Shown: positions 1 to 5,429 of the stretch, one piece after another | How the letters are laid out: the number at the start of each line of letters is the position of its first letter | Numbering within the stretch: position 1 is the first letter of the stretch | From: Nitratireductor sp. | GTDB lineage: Bacteria > Pseudomonadota > Alphaproteobacteria > Rhizobiales > Rhizobiaceae | NCBI GenBank assembly: GCA_020441735.1 | Contig: JAGRLQ010000100.1 | Location: 1-6,930, forward strand | Direction of reading: 5' to 3' | DNA length: 6,930 nt | The notes under the pieces: generated by a model | What the model saw: the letters and a program-made list of their open reading frames with translations, nothing else | Database searches by the model: none | What the model was told of the DNA's origin: nothing | Translations under genes and position numbers: made by a program

Positions 1-671
1 ACGTTTGGGTCTGCGCGCCGGAGACCGACCAGTCCGGGCTTGCCCATTCGCTCACGCTTTCAGAGCCCTTGCGGCTTCGCAAAATCGAGGAGAAGCGCTT
101 TGCGCTGAAGGGCACGCCGACTGATTGCGTCATCATGGCGGTGCGCGAAATCCTGCCCGAGCCGCCGGACCTCATTCTGTCCGGCGTCAATTCGGGCCAG
201 AACATTGCCGATGACGTGACCTATTCGGGCACGGTGGCTGGTGCGATCGAAGGTTCGATGCTCGACATCCGCTCCATTGCCCTGTCGCAGGCCTATAGCT
301 GGGACGAGGGTTTGCGCAACGCACCCTGGCATACGGCGGAGGCGCTGGCGCCCGCCATCATCGCCGAGCTGATCAAGACGGATTTTCCGCGTCGCACCTG
401 CGTCAACGTCAATTTCCCCAATTGCGAACCGGATGAGGTGGCGGGAACAGAGGTGACTCGGCAGGGCACGTTCACCCACGGGCTTTACATGGAAAAGCGC
501 CATGACGGGCGCGGCTTTCCTTACTATTGGCTACGCTTCGGCCGCGAACGGGAAGCGCCGCGCGAAGGCACCGACATCAAGGCGCTGGCCGAGAACCGGG
601 TAACGATCACGCCGCTGAAACTCGATTTGACCGATGATGTCTTCAGTGCGACCCTGCGCGAACGCTTCTGA
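1..671 (+). CDS. surE: 5'-truncated SurE, survival 5'/3'-nucleotidase
   Basis: SurE is a metal-dependent cytoplasmic phosphatase that removes phosphate from nucleoside 5'- or 3'-monophosphates. It is associated with stationary-phase and stress survival. The frame is open from the first bases (full codons from position 3) and gives 222 residues before TGA at 669. The family is usually about 250-255 aa, so roughly 30 N-terminal residues lie outside the window, including the metal-binding Asp-Asp of the N-terminal NDDG motif. Visible signatures are APETDQSG with the metal-ligand Ser (codon at 33), RGTPTDCV-like KGTPTDCV, LSGVNSG with the metal-ligand Asn (codon at 189), and DVTYSGTVAGA. The C-terminal stretch GRGFPYYWLRFGR and ITPLKLDLTDD is typical of rhizobial SurE. 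An internal TTG at 69 is not the real start, because homology continues upstream of it. It probably heads an operon with pcm, 58 bp downstream. Confidence 0.96.
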   Translation, partial: VWVCAPETDQSGLAHSLTLSEPLRLRKIEEKRFALKGTPTDCVIMAVREILPEPPDLILSGVNSGQNIADDVTYSGTVAGAIEGSMLDIRSIALSQAYSWDEGLRNAPWHTAEALAPAIIAELIKTDFPRRTCVNVNFPNCEPDEVAGTEVTRQGTFTHGLYMEKRHDGRGFPYYWLRFGREREAPREGTDIKALAENRVTITPLKLDLTDDVFSATLRERF

Positions 672-675
672 AGCG

Positions 676-706
676 GATTCGGCTTTGTTCAGGTAAGGCC
701 GGAATC
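676..706 (+). other. Imperfect stem-loop between surE and pcm
   Basis: Bases 676-686 pair with 695-706: 11 base pairs including one G-U, with a single bulged G at 701 and a loop of 8 bases. No T-run follows, so it does not look like a terminator. It could be an mRNA processing or stability structure between surE and pcm, or chance in GC-rich DNA. Confidence 0.3.
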
Positions 707-729
707 GGTGCAAGTAAACGGGGTGTGGA

Positions 730-1374
730 ATGCCGGTTGACAAGCGCGAGGCGGTTGCAAGCCTGCTGTTGAGATTGCGGACCGCTGGGGTCATCGACAA
801 GCGGTTGTTCAAGGCATTCGAGGCCGTGCCGCGGCAGAACTTCGTGCCGCTGATCTTTCTCGATCATTCCTATGAACCGGGTTCCTTCCCGATCGAATGC
901 GGTCAGATCATGACATCTGCCGACCAGGTGGCGCGCACGCTGCTGGCGCTGGATGTAGGGGCAAACCACCGCGTGCTCGAAGTCGGTACCGGTTCCGGCT
1001 ATCAGGCAGCCCTGCTTGCCCATCTCGGCAAGAAGATCACCAGCCTTGACCGTTTCCGCACACTGGTTGAAAAGGCCAAGATCCGGCTCGACACACTGAA
1101 GATCACCAACACGCTGATCAGCCATGCCGACGGCATTGACGGCCTGCCGAAGTCGCTGTTCGACCGCATCGTGCTCAACGGGTCGGTCACCGAAGCGCCG
1201 AAACACCTGATCGAGCAGCTTGCCTCCAATGGCATCATGATTGCCCCGGTCGGTCCGCCCGACGGCGTTCAGCAGTTGACGCGGATGACCAAGATCGGCT
1301 CGCGTTTCCAGAACGAGGTGCTGTTCGACGTGCGCATGCAGCCGCTCAAGCCGGGCCTGTCGAAGGCGATCTGA
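730..1374 (+). CDS. pcm: Protein-L-isoaspartate O-methyltransferase family protein
   Basis: This 214-aa protein belongs to the SAM-dependent methyltransferase family that methylates L-isoaspartyl residues in aged proteins so that they can revert to aspartate. SAM motif I is clear at residues 83-97 (LEVGTGSGYQAALLA). Post-I is ITSLDR (103-108), with Asp where most members carry Glu. FDRIVLNGS (144-152) corresponds to motif II, and the conserved end IAPVGPPDGVQ sits at 171-181. The loop that in E. coli Pcm reads GQTISQP reads GQIMTSA here (58-64), so the canonical Ser-Gln-Pro is absent. Family membership is firm, but isoaspartyl activity is inferred. The ATG at 730 follows a purine-rich GGGGTGTGGA. 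Position behind surE matches the surE-pcm pairing known in many proteobacteria. The next gene starts 2 bp after its stop, which suggests translational coupling. Confidence 0.9.
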   Translation: MPVDKREAVASLLLRLRTAGVIDKRLFKAFEAVPRQNFVPLIFLDHSYEPGSFPIECGQIMTSADQVARTLLALDVGANHRVLEVGTGSGYQAALLAHLGKKITSLDRFRTLVEKAKIRLDTLKITNTLISHADGIDGLPKSLFDRIVLNGSVTEAPKHLIEQLASNGIMIAPVGPPDGVQQLTRMTKIGSRFQNEVLFDVRMQPLKPGLSKAI

Positions 1375-1376
1375 CG

Positions 1377-1874
1377 ATGAGCGGCTTTGTCATCCGCCCG
1401 GCGGAACCTGCCGACTGGCCCCGATGCTGGGCAATCGTCCAGCCAGTCTTTGCCAAGGGTGACAGCTATCCCTATCCCGGCGACATGGCCGAAGAGGATG
1501 CGCGCAATCTGTGGCTGGAAAACCCGCTGCGATGCTATGTGGCCGAGGATGCGGATGGAACCCTTCTCGGCACCTATCACCTGAGAGCCAATCAGGCGGG
1601 CCGCGGCAACCACGTCTGCAATTGCGGCTACATCACCGCAGAAGCCGCACGGGGCAGGGGCGTTGCCTCTGCCATGTGCCGCCACTCCCAGGAAGAGGCA
1701 AAGGCGCTCGGGTTTACCGCCATGCAGTTCAATCTGGTGGTTGCCACCAATACCGGGGCCGTGGCGCTCTGGCAAAAGCTCGGTTTCGAGATTATTGGAA
1801 CGCTGCCCGGCGCCTTCCGCCATGATGAACTGGGTCTTGTGGATGCCCACATCATGTTCAAGACGCTTGATTGA
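1377..1874 (+). CDS. GNAT-family N-acetyltransferase
   Basis: This 165-aa protein has the GCN5-related acetyltransferase fold, which uses acetyl-CoA to acetylate an amine whose identity cannot be read from sequence. The beginning, FVIRPAEPADWP (4-15), is the usual beta1-alpha1 of GNATs. Motif A with the CoA pyrophosphate-binding loop is ARGRGVASAM (91-100). Motif B is NTGAVALWQKLGFEIIGTLPGAF (125-147), the N-x-x-A-x-x-x-Y/W-x-K-x-GF pattern. Length is normal for a single-domain GNAT. The ATG lies 2 bp after the pcm stop, with a weak AAGG at 1363-1366, so it is probably co-translated with pcm. The C-terminal EIIGTLPGAFRHDELGLVDAHIM resembles the group often annotated as phosphinothricin or amino-acid acetyltransferases, but I would not assign a substrate. 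Confidence 0.93.
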   Translation: MSGFVIRPAEPADWPRCWAIVQPVFAKGDSYPYPGDMAEEDARNLWLENPLRCYVAEDADGTLLGTYHLRANQAGRGNHVCNCGYITAEAARGRGVASAMCRHSQEEAKALGFTAMQFNLVVATNTGAVALWQKLGFEIIGTLPGAFRHDELGLVDAHIMFKTLD

Positions 1875-1927
1875 ATTCGGGGTTGAAGCCGGTTTTTCCG
1901 GTATCTGACAGCACAAAATTCCATCTC

Positions 1928-1959
1928 TTAACCCGGCGGTAAGATTAACGGGGTCTAAT
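1928..1959 (+). promoter_or_regulatory. CtrA-like TTAA boxes upstream of nlpD
   Basis: In the 123-bp gap between the acetyltransferase and nlpD, four TAA-containing half sites are packed into 32 bases. TTAACCCGGCGGTAAG (1928-1943) is TTAA-N7-GTAA, one mismatch from the alphaproteobacterial CtrA consensus TTAA-N7-TTAA. It is followed by TTAA-N6-CTAA at 1945-1958. The first site is also an imperfect inverted repeat (TTAACC-CGGC-GGTAA). The position, 39-70 bp before the start codon, suits a regulator site. The match is by eye only. No convincing -35/-10 pair with normal spacing was found, although TCTAAT at 1954 is a possible -10. Confidence 0.4.
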
Positions 1960-1997
1960 GAACTCGTCTCGAATTGTATCGCGTGAGTTGTTGAGTA

Positions 1998-3653
1998 ATG
2001 CGTACCTTTGTCATGCGCCGTCATGTCCGGATTCTGAAGCAGGCCGGATTAGCCGTGTTGATCGCGGCCAGTGCGACGGCATGCAGCTCGGACTTTACCC
2101 GATTTGACCGCAATCTTTACGCTGCCCTGCCGGGTGGCGCACAGCAGCAGAACACCGCTGCCGACAATCCCTATCCGGAGGATGTCGATCCGACCACGAC
2201 CGCGTCGATTGCAAACGGAGCGCCGCATCCCATTGGTGCCGTCGCGCCGAGGGTCGGCCAGTCCGACCACGCAGGCTATCAGCCGCTTTCCAACGCCACT
2301 GGCGGGGTGAGCACGAATTACGGCAGCCAGACCGCTGGCGCCACGCCCGCGTCGACCTACAGTTCTGGCGTCATCAAGCGTGAGCTGCCCAAGCCTGCCG
2401 GCCTGCCAGCACCGCAGACGCCGAAAATCGACGCCGTCAACACGGGCTCCATTGCCAGCGCCAGCAACTCCCTGCCCAAACCGGCAGCGGTAACGGCTGC
2501 AACCGACGCCGTTGGCGGCTGGAGCCGCGCTGGCGGCACGGCCATCACGCTGCGTTCGGGCGAAACGCTCTACAATGTTTCCAAGCGCTACGGTGTGCCG
2601 GTCAAGGCAATCATGGATGCAAACGGCATTGCCAATGCGAACGCCATTCAGGCCGGCCAGCAGATTGTCGTGCCGACCTACATTTATTCGCGCAGCGCGC
2701 CGGTTTCAGCGCCAGACAACGATCCTTTGACCCGCGCCTCGCGGGCTTCCACCGGGCTTGCCGGACAGGCGATGCCGGGTACAGTCGCTGTTCCCCAACA
2801 CAGCCCACTGGACAGTCCGGGGCAAACGGCAGCGCTTTCCGGCGGTACGGGGCTGGACGCCCAGCGCCGGCAGCTCGAACAGCGCTACAAGCCGAAGCCG
2901 CTGACGCGCGACCACAGTGACGGTGACCAGGCGCCCGATTATTCCATCGTCACCGGATCGGTTTCCAGGTCCGTGCCGATGGACGGTCTTTACACGGTCA
3001 AATCCGGCGACTCTCTGTCGGCCATCGCCGCGCGCAACGGCACGACCGTCAAGGCGCTGATGGATGTGAACGGTCTCGACAATGCCAACATCCGTGTTGG
3101 CCAGACGCTGCAATTGCCAACTGGCGGACAGCAGCCCCGGGCAGCAACACAGAATGTTGCAAGCAACAGCCAGGTTCAAAACGCGCCGGTCCAGGGACCG
3201 AAGGCCTATGTGAAGCCGACGGTGGACCAGACGGTTACGAACTCCGTTTCCGCCAAGGCTCCGGAGCGCACCGGCATCAAGATGCTGCGCTGGCCGGTCA
3301 GTGGACGCGTGATTTCAGGGTTTGGCGACAATCGCCGCAACGGCCCCAATGACGGCATCGACATTTCCGTGCCGGAGGGAACCGTCGTGCGAGCAGCCGA
3401 AAACGGCGTGGTGATCTATTCCGGCAGCGATCTTGAAGGCTTCGGCAATCTGATTCTGATCCGCCATGCCGACGGTATCGTCACCGCCTATGCCCACAAC
3501 AAGGCAAACCAGGTGAACAAGGGCGTGGAAGTAAAACGCGGCCAGCAGATTGCGGTTTCCGGCCGCTCCGGCAGTGCCACCGTGCCGATGCTGCATTTCG
3601 AAGTGCGCAAGAATGCCAAGCCGGTCAATCCGGAGAAGTATCTCGGCGGGTAG
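1998..3653 (+). CDS. nlpD: NlpD-like lipoprotein: two LysM domains and degenerate LytM (M23) domain
   Basis: This is a predicted envelope lipoprotein of 551 aa. A basic N-terminus and hydrophobic stretch (14-28) end in a lipobox-like ATAC with Cys29, and Ser30 at +2 fits outer-membrane sorting. A long Ala/Pro/Thr/Ser-rich linker follows, then LysM1 (about 181-227), another linker, LysM2 (about 331-375) and a LytM domain (about 432-547). The LytM zinc and catalytic positions are Asn451 (His in active enzymes), Asp455, His500, Met531 (first His of HxH) and His533. E. coli NlpD shows the same losses (NKGIDI, RLH), so this is probably not a hydrolase but an activator of septal peptidoglycan amidases. 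The order surE-pcm-GNAT-nlpD supports the name. E. coli NlpD has one LysM; this protein has two. Start ATG 1998 has only a weak GAG upstream; ATG 2013 is an alternative that keeps the signal sequence. Confidence 0.88.
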   Translation: MRTFVMRRHVRILKQAGLAVLIAASATACSSDFTRFDRNLYAALPGGAQQQNTAADNPYPEDVDPTTTASIANGAPHPIGAVAPRVGQSDHAGYQPLSNATGGVSTNYGSQTAGATPASTYSSGVIKRELPKPAGLPAPQTPKIDAVNTGSIASASNSLPKPAAVTAATDAVGGWSRAGGTAITLRSGETLYNVSKRYGVPVKAIMDANGIANANAIQAGQQIVVPTYIYSRSAPVSAPDNDPLTRASRASTGLAGQAMPGTVAVPQHSPLDSPGQTAALSGGTGLDAQRRQLEQRYKPKPLTRDHSDGDQAPDYSIVTGSVSRSVPMDGLYTVKSGDSLSAIAARNGTTVKALMDVNGLDNANIRVGQTLQLPTGGQQPRAATQNVASNSQVQNAPVQGPKAYVKPTVDQTVTNSVSAKAPERTGIKMLRWPVSGRVISGFGDNRRNGPNDGIDISVPEGTVVRAAENGVVIYSGSDLEGFGNLILIRHADGIVTAYAHNKANQVNKGVEVKRGQQIAVSGRSGSATVPMLHFEVRKNAKPVNPEKYLGG

Positions 3654-3696
3654 GGGACGCCCGGACTTGTGGGGATTTTGGGATATTTCTTCATCG

Positions 3697-3732
3697 AGCC
3701 CGCGCCGGCCTCCCGGCGCGGGCTTCGCTTTT
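3697..3732 (+). terminator. Rho-independent terminator of nlpD
   Basis: A perfect 12-bp stem (AGCCCGCGCCGG, 3697-3708, with CCGGCGCGGGCT, 3713-3724) has a 4-base loop and is followed by TCGCTTTT. It starts 43 bp after the nlpD stop. On the minus strand no T-run follows the stem, so it should mainly end nlpD transcription. Confidence 0.85.
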
Positions 3733-3746
3733 CAGCGGTCAGAGCA

Positions 3747-3838
3747 ATTTCGATTTTGACGGAATCGGAAAAATCGAAATGCGTAAATGAACTCAGTAGC
3801 TTATTGAAGCTATCCGTTTACACCTGAAGGTGAAACGG
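3747..3838. repeat. Cluster of small palindromes, REP/MITE-like intergenic element
   Basis: Three inverted repeats fill the gap between the nlpD terminator and the end of the convergent ATPase gene. (a) ATTTCGATTTT (3747-3757) pairs perfectly with 3770-3780. (b) TAGCTT (3797-3802) pairs with AAGCTA (3807-3812), flanked by GTAAA (3783-3787) pairing with TTTAC (3817-3821). (c) CCGTTT plus CACC (3814-3824) pairs with GGTG plus AAACGG (3829-3838), a 10-bp stem with one bulged A and loop TGAA. Structures b and c overlap and could be alternatives. The AT-rich composition differs from the neighbours. It resembles the short dispersed palindromic elements of rhizobial and Brucella genomes, but no second copy lies in this window. 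Hairpin c, directly behind the ATPase stop, could stabilise that mRNA's 3' end. Confidence 0.5.
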
Positions 3839-3839
3839 T

Positions 3840-4736
3840 CTAGCCGATGCTCTTTCCGAGTCGTCCCGCCAGGTCCTGAATGAACTGCCAGGCGACCCGG
3901 CCCGAACGCGCGCCACGGGTTGTCGCCCATTCAAGCGCCTCTGAGCGGAGCTTCTCCTCAGGATAGGTTAGCTTGAAGTAATCGGTGTAACCCCTTATCA
4001 TTTCTAGATATTCATCCTGACTGCATTTGTGGAATCCAAGCCACAACCCGAACCGGTCGGAAAGCGAGACCTTCTCCTCCACCGCCTCGGACGGGTTGAT
4101 TGCCGTCGAGCGTTCGTTCTCCATCATGTCGCGTGGAAGCAGGTGGCGGCGGTTTGACGTCGCATAGAAGATCACATTGTCGGGCCGGCCCTCGACACCG
4201 CCTTCAAGGGCTGCCTTGAGCGACTTGTAGGAGGAATCGTCGTGGTCGAAGGAAAGATCATCGCAGAACAGGATGATGCGCTCGGCCCGTCCGCGCAGGA
4301 GGTTGAGCAGCACGGGCAGGCTGTCGATGTCCTCGCGATGGATCTCGATCAGCTTCAAGGCCGCTTTTGCAGTCTCGTTGACGGCGGCGTGGGCCGCCTT
4401 GACCAGCGACGACTTGCCCATGCCGCGTGCGCCCCATAACAGCACGTTGTTGGCGGCCTGGCCTGCAGCAAAGCGCTCGGTGTTCTCGATGAGGATATCG
4501 CGTACCCGGTCGATGCCCTTGAGCAGAGGCATGGCAACGCGGTTGATCTTTGCCACGGGCTGAAGGGTCAGCGTTTCAGCATGCCAGACAAAGGCAGTAG
4601 CCGCGCCGAGATCGGGTTCGGCGGGCGTACGGGCAGGCGACAATGTCTCGATTGCCGCGATCAACCGGTCCAGCTTGTCGTTCAGCGCGCTGAAGGCCTC
4701 ATCGCGATCGTGTTTTTTCGATTTGTTCTTACTCAC
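3840..4736 (-). CDS. DUF815-type AAA+ ATPase (ATP-binding protein of unknown role)
   Basis: This is a 298-aa protein from GTG 4736. That start is chosen because AGGA lies 7 bases upstream (plus-strand 4744-4747) and the protein then begins with the polar VSKNKSKKHDR. The frame stays open up to an ATG at 4913, but those 59 extra residues look like read-through of the intergenic region. The N-terminus carries a short predicted helix (DEAFSALNDKLDRLIAAIETL). Walker A is GARGMGKSS (102-110), Walker B is IILFCDDLSFD (154-164), and a sensor-1-like Asn lies in FYATSNRRHLLPR (190-202, Asn195). SDRFGLWLGF (226-235) gives a candidate Arg finger and GARSGRVAWQF (275-285) a sensor-2-like region. No signal peptide or membrane segment is visible. 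The layout fits DUF815 (PF05673) AAA+ proteins, whose cellular role I do not know. It converges on nlpD and diverges from yajC. Confidence 0.88.
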   Translation of the reverse strand: MSKNKSKKHDRDEAFSALNDKLDRLIAAIETLSPARTPAEPDLGAATAFVWHAETLTLQPVAKINRVAMPLLKGIDRVRDILIENTERFAAGQAANNVLLWGARGMGKSSLVKAAHAAVNETAKAALKLIEIHREDIDSLPVLLNLLRGRAERIILFCDDLSFDHDDSSYKSLKAALEGGVEGRPDNVIFYATSNRRHLLPRDMMENERSTAINPSEAVEEKVSLSDRFGLWLGFHKCSQDEYLEMIRGYTDYFKLTYPEEKLRSEALEWATTRGARSGRVAWQFIQDLAGRLGKSIG

Positions 4737-4973
4737 TGCAACATCCTGAATGCCCTGGCTCGCGTGAACCCGTAAAAACCGGCGTCGGCTCAAGGCGATA
4801 GCACGGGCGATCCGGCTGCCACAACCGGCGAATGGATACGGGGTAAACGCCCGGTTTGGTTTGCAATTGGGTATGCAATCACTATATTCCGCGCGATCGG
4901 AACAGGCTGCCATGCCGATGGGAGGTGTGGTGGTAACAACAAACAGAATTCAAGACAGATTGGAGACCGGTTC
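4737..4973. promoter_or_regulatory. Divergent intergenic region, ATPase / yajC
   Basis: These 237 bp separate the two divergent starts and must hold the promoters for both, unless the ATPase is transcribed differently. The right part contains the yajC promoter candidate and its leader. Toward the ATPase I see only the SD at 4744-4747 and a weak minus-strand TTGTGG-N18-TATCGC pair between about 4794 and 4823. There is no recognisable RNA gene. Confidence 0.5.
4861..4888 (+). promoter_or_regulatory. Candidate housekeeping sigma promoter for yajC-secD
   Basis: TTGCAA (4861-4866), 16 bases, then TATATT (4883-4888). The overlapping CTATAT at 4882-4887 is the usual alphaproteobacterial -10. The transcript would start near 4895, leaving a leader of about 80 nt before yajC. 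Confidence 0.6.
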
Positions 4974-5294
4974 ATGTTCGTGACCCCGGCTTATGCCCAG
5001 ACCGCAGGTGGCGGTGGAGACCTCGTAATGAGCATCCTGCCTTTCGTGCTGATGTTCGTGATCTTCTACTTCCTGCTGATCCGTCCGCAGCGCAAGCAGA
5101 TGCAGGAACGCAAGGAGATGCTTGGAAATCTTCGCCGTAATGACACCATTGTCACCGGCGGCGGCGTGGTCGGCAAGGTCACCAAGGTGATCGACGACAA
5201 CGAGATCGAGGTGGAAATCGCCAAGGACGTCAAGGTACGTGTCATGCGCAACCTTGTAGCCGATGTCCGGGTCAAGGGTGAGCCGGCCAAATAA
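4974..5294 (+). CDS. yajC: YajC, Sec translocon accessory membrane protein
   Basis: YajC is a small inner-membrane protein that associates with SecD and SecF alongside SecYEG in protein export. The 106-aa product has a short N-terminus (MFVTPAYAQ followed by a Gly run), one membrane segment at about 20-36 (ILPFVLMFVIFYFLLI), the family signature IRPQRKQ (36-42), and a cytoplasmic domain with LRRNDTIVTGGGVVGKV (53-69), the most conserved YajC block. Length is normal (about 110 aa). The ATG at 4974 has GGAG at 4962-4965, 8 bases upstream. secD follows on the same strand, as in most bacteria, although 135 bp away rather than nearly adjacent. The short segment ending in AYAQ looks like a signal-peptide cleavage site but is a common feature of alphaproteobacterial YajC. 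Confidence 0.96.
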   Translation: MFVTPAYAQTAGGGGDLVMSILPFVLMFVIFYFLLIRPQRKQMQERKEMLGNLRRNDTIVTGGGVVGKVTKVIDDNEIEVEIAKDVKVRVMRNLVADVRVKGEPAK

Positions 5295-5303
5295 GCGCCT
5301 GAT

Positions 5304-5336
5304 GCGCCATTTGGCCGTATCTGCGGCATATGGCGC
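5304..5336 (+). other. Stem-loop in yajC-secD spacer
   Basis: GCGCCAT (5304-5310) pairs with ATGGCGC (5330-5336). An inner stem GCCG/CGGC (5314-5317 with 5324-5327) closes a 6-base loop. It begins 10 bases after the yajC stop. No T-run follows, so it is more likely an RNA processing or stability element than a terminator. Confidence 0.5.
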
Positions 5337-5373
5337 CGCCGGCACCCTTTGGTGTAGGCTGAAACTGATATTC

Positions 5374-5401
5374 GGGTTTCGGATTCGAAGTTCCGAAACC
5401 C
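5374..5401 (+). other. Perfect 10-bp hairpin 28 bp before secD
   Basis: GGGTTTCGGA (5374-5383) pairs perfectly with TCCGAAACCC (5392-5401) around an 8-base loop that contains the palindrome TTCGAA. CCTAAAACC follows, not a T-run. A smaller hairpin, CACC/GGTG (5343-5346 with 5351-5354), precedes it. It could act as a protein-binding palindrome, a translation-modulating mRNA structure for secD, or a weak attenuator. Confidence 0.5.
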
Positions 5402-5429
5402 CTAAAACCGGTAATGCGGAACCCCCATC

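Noticed and set aside
643..1206. 187-codon minus-strand frame opposite pcm
   Set aside because: It is an antisense shadow; pcm on the plus strand has clear SAM-binding motifs over the same bases.
1889..1901. CCGG-TTTTT-CCGG hairpin after the GNAT stop as a terminator
   Set aside because: The stem is only 4 bp and the T-run is in the loop rather than after the stem, so it does not make a credible intrinsic terminator.
1269..2024. 251-codon minus-strand frame over pcm end, GNAT and the nlpD upstream region
   Set aside because: It is the antisense shadow of the GNAT gene and has no recognisable motif. It spans the intergenic region and would overlap three real features.
2706..3179. 157-codon minus-strand frame inside nlpD
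   Set aside because: It is opposite the linker and LysM2 of nlpD, has no domain signal and no SD.
4895..4973. yajC leader as a small RNA or riboswitch
   Set aside because: I see no conserved SRP RNA, 6S RNA or known riboswitch core and no strong stem. It is best read as an ordinary leader of about 80 nt.
5349..5372. Promoter for secD (TTGGTG ... GATATT)
   Set aside because: The spacer is only 12 bases, too short for a sigma-70-type promoter, so there is no support for an independent secD promoter there.
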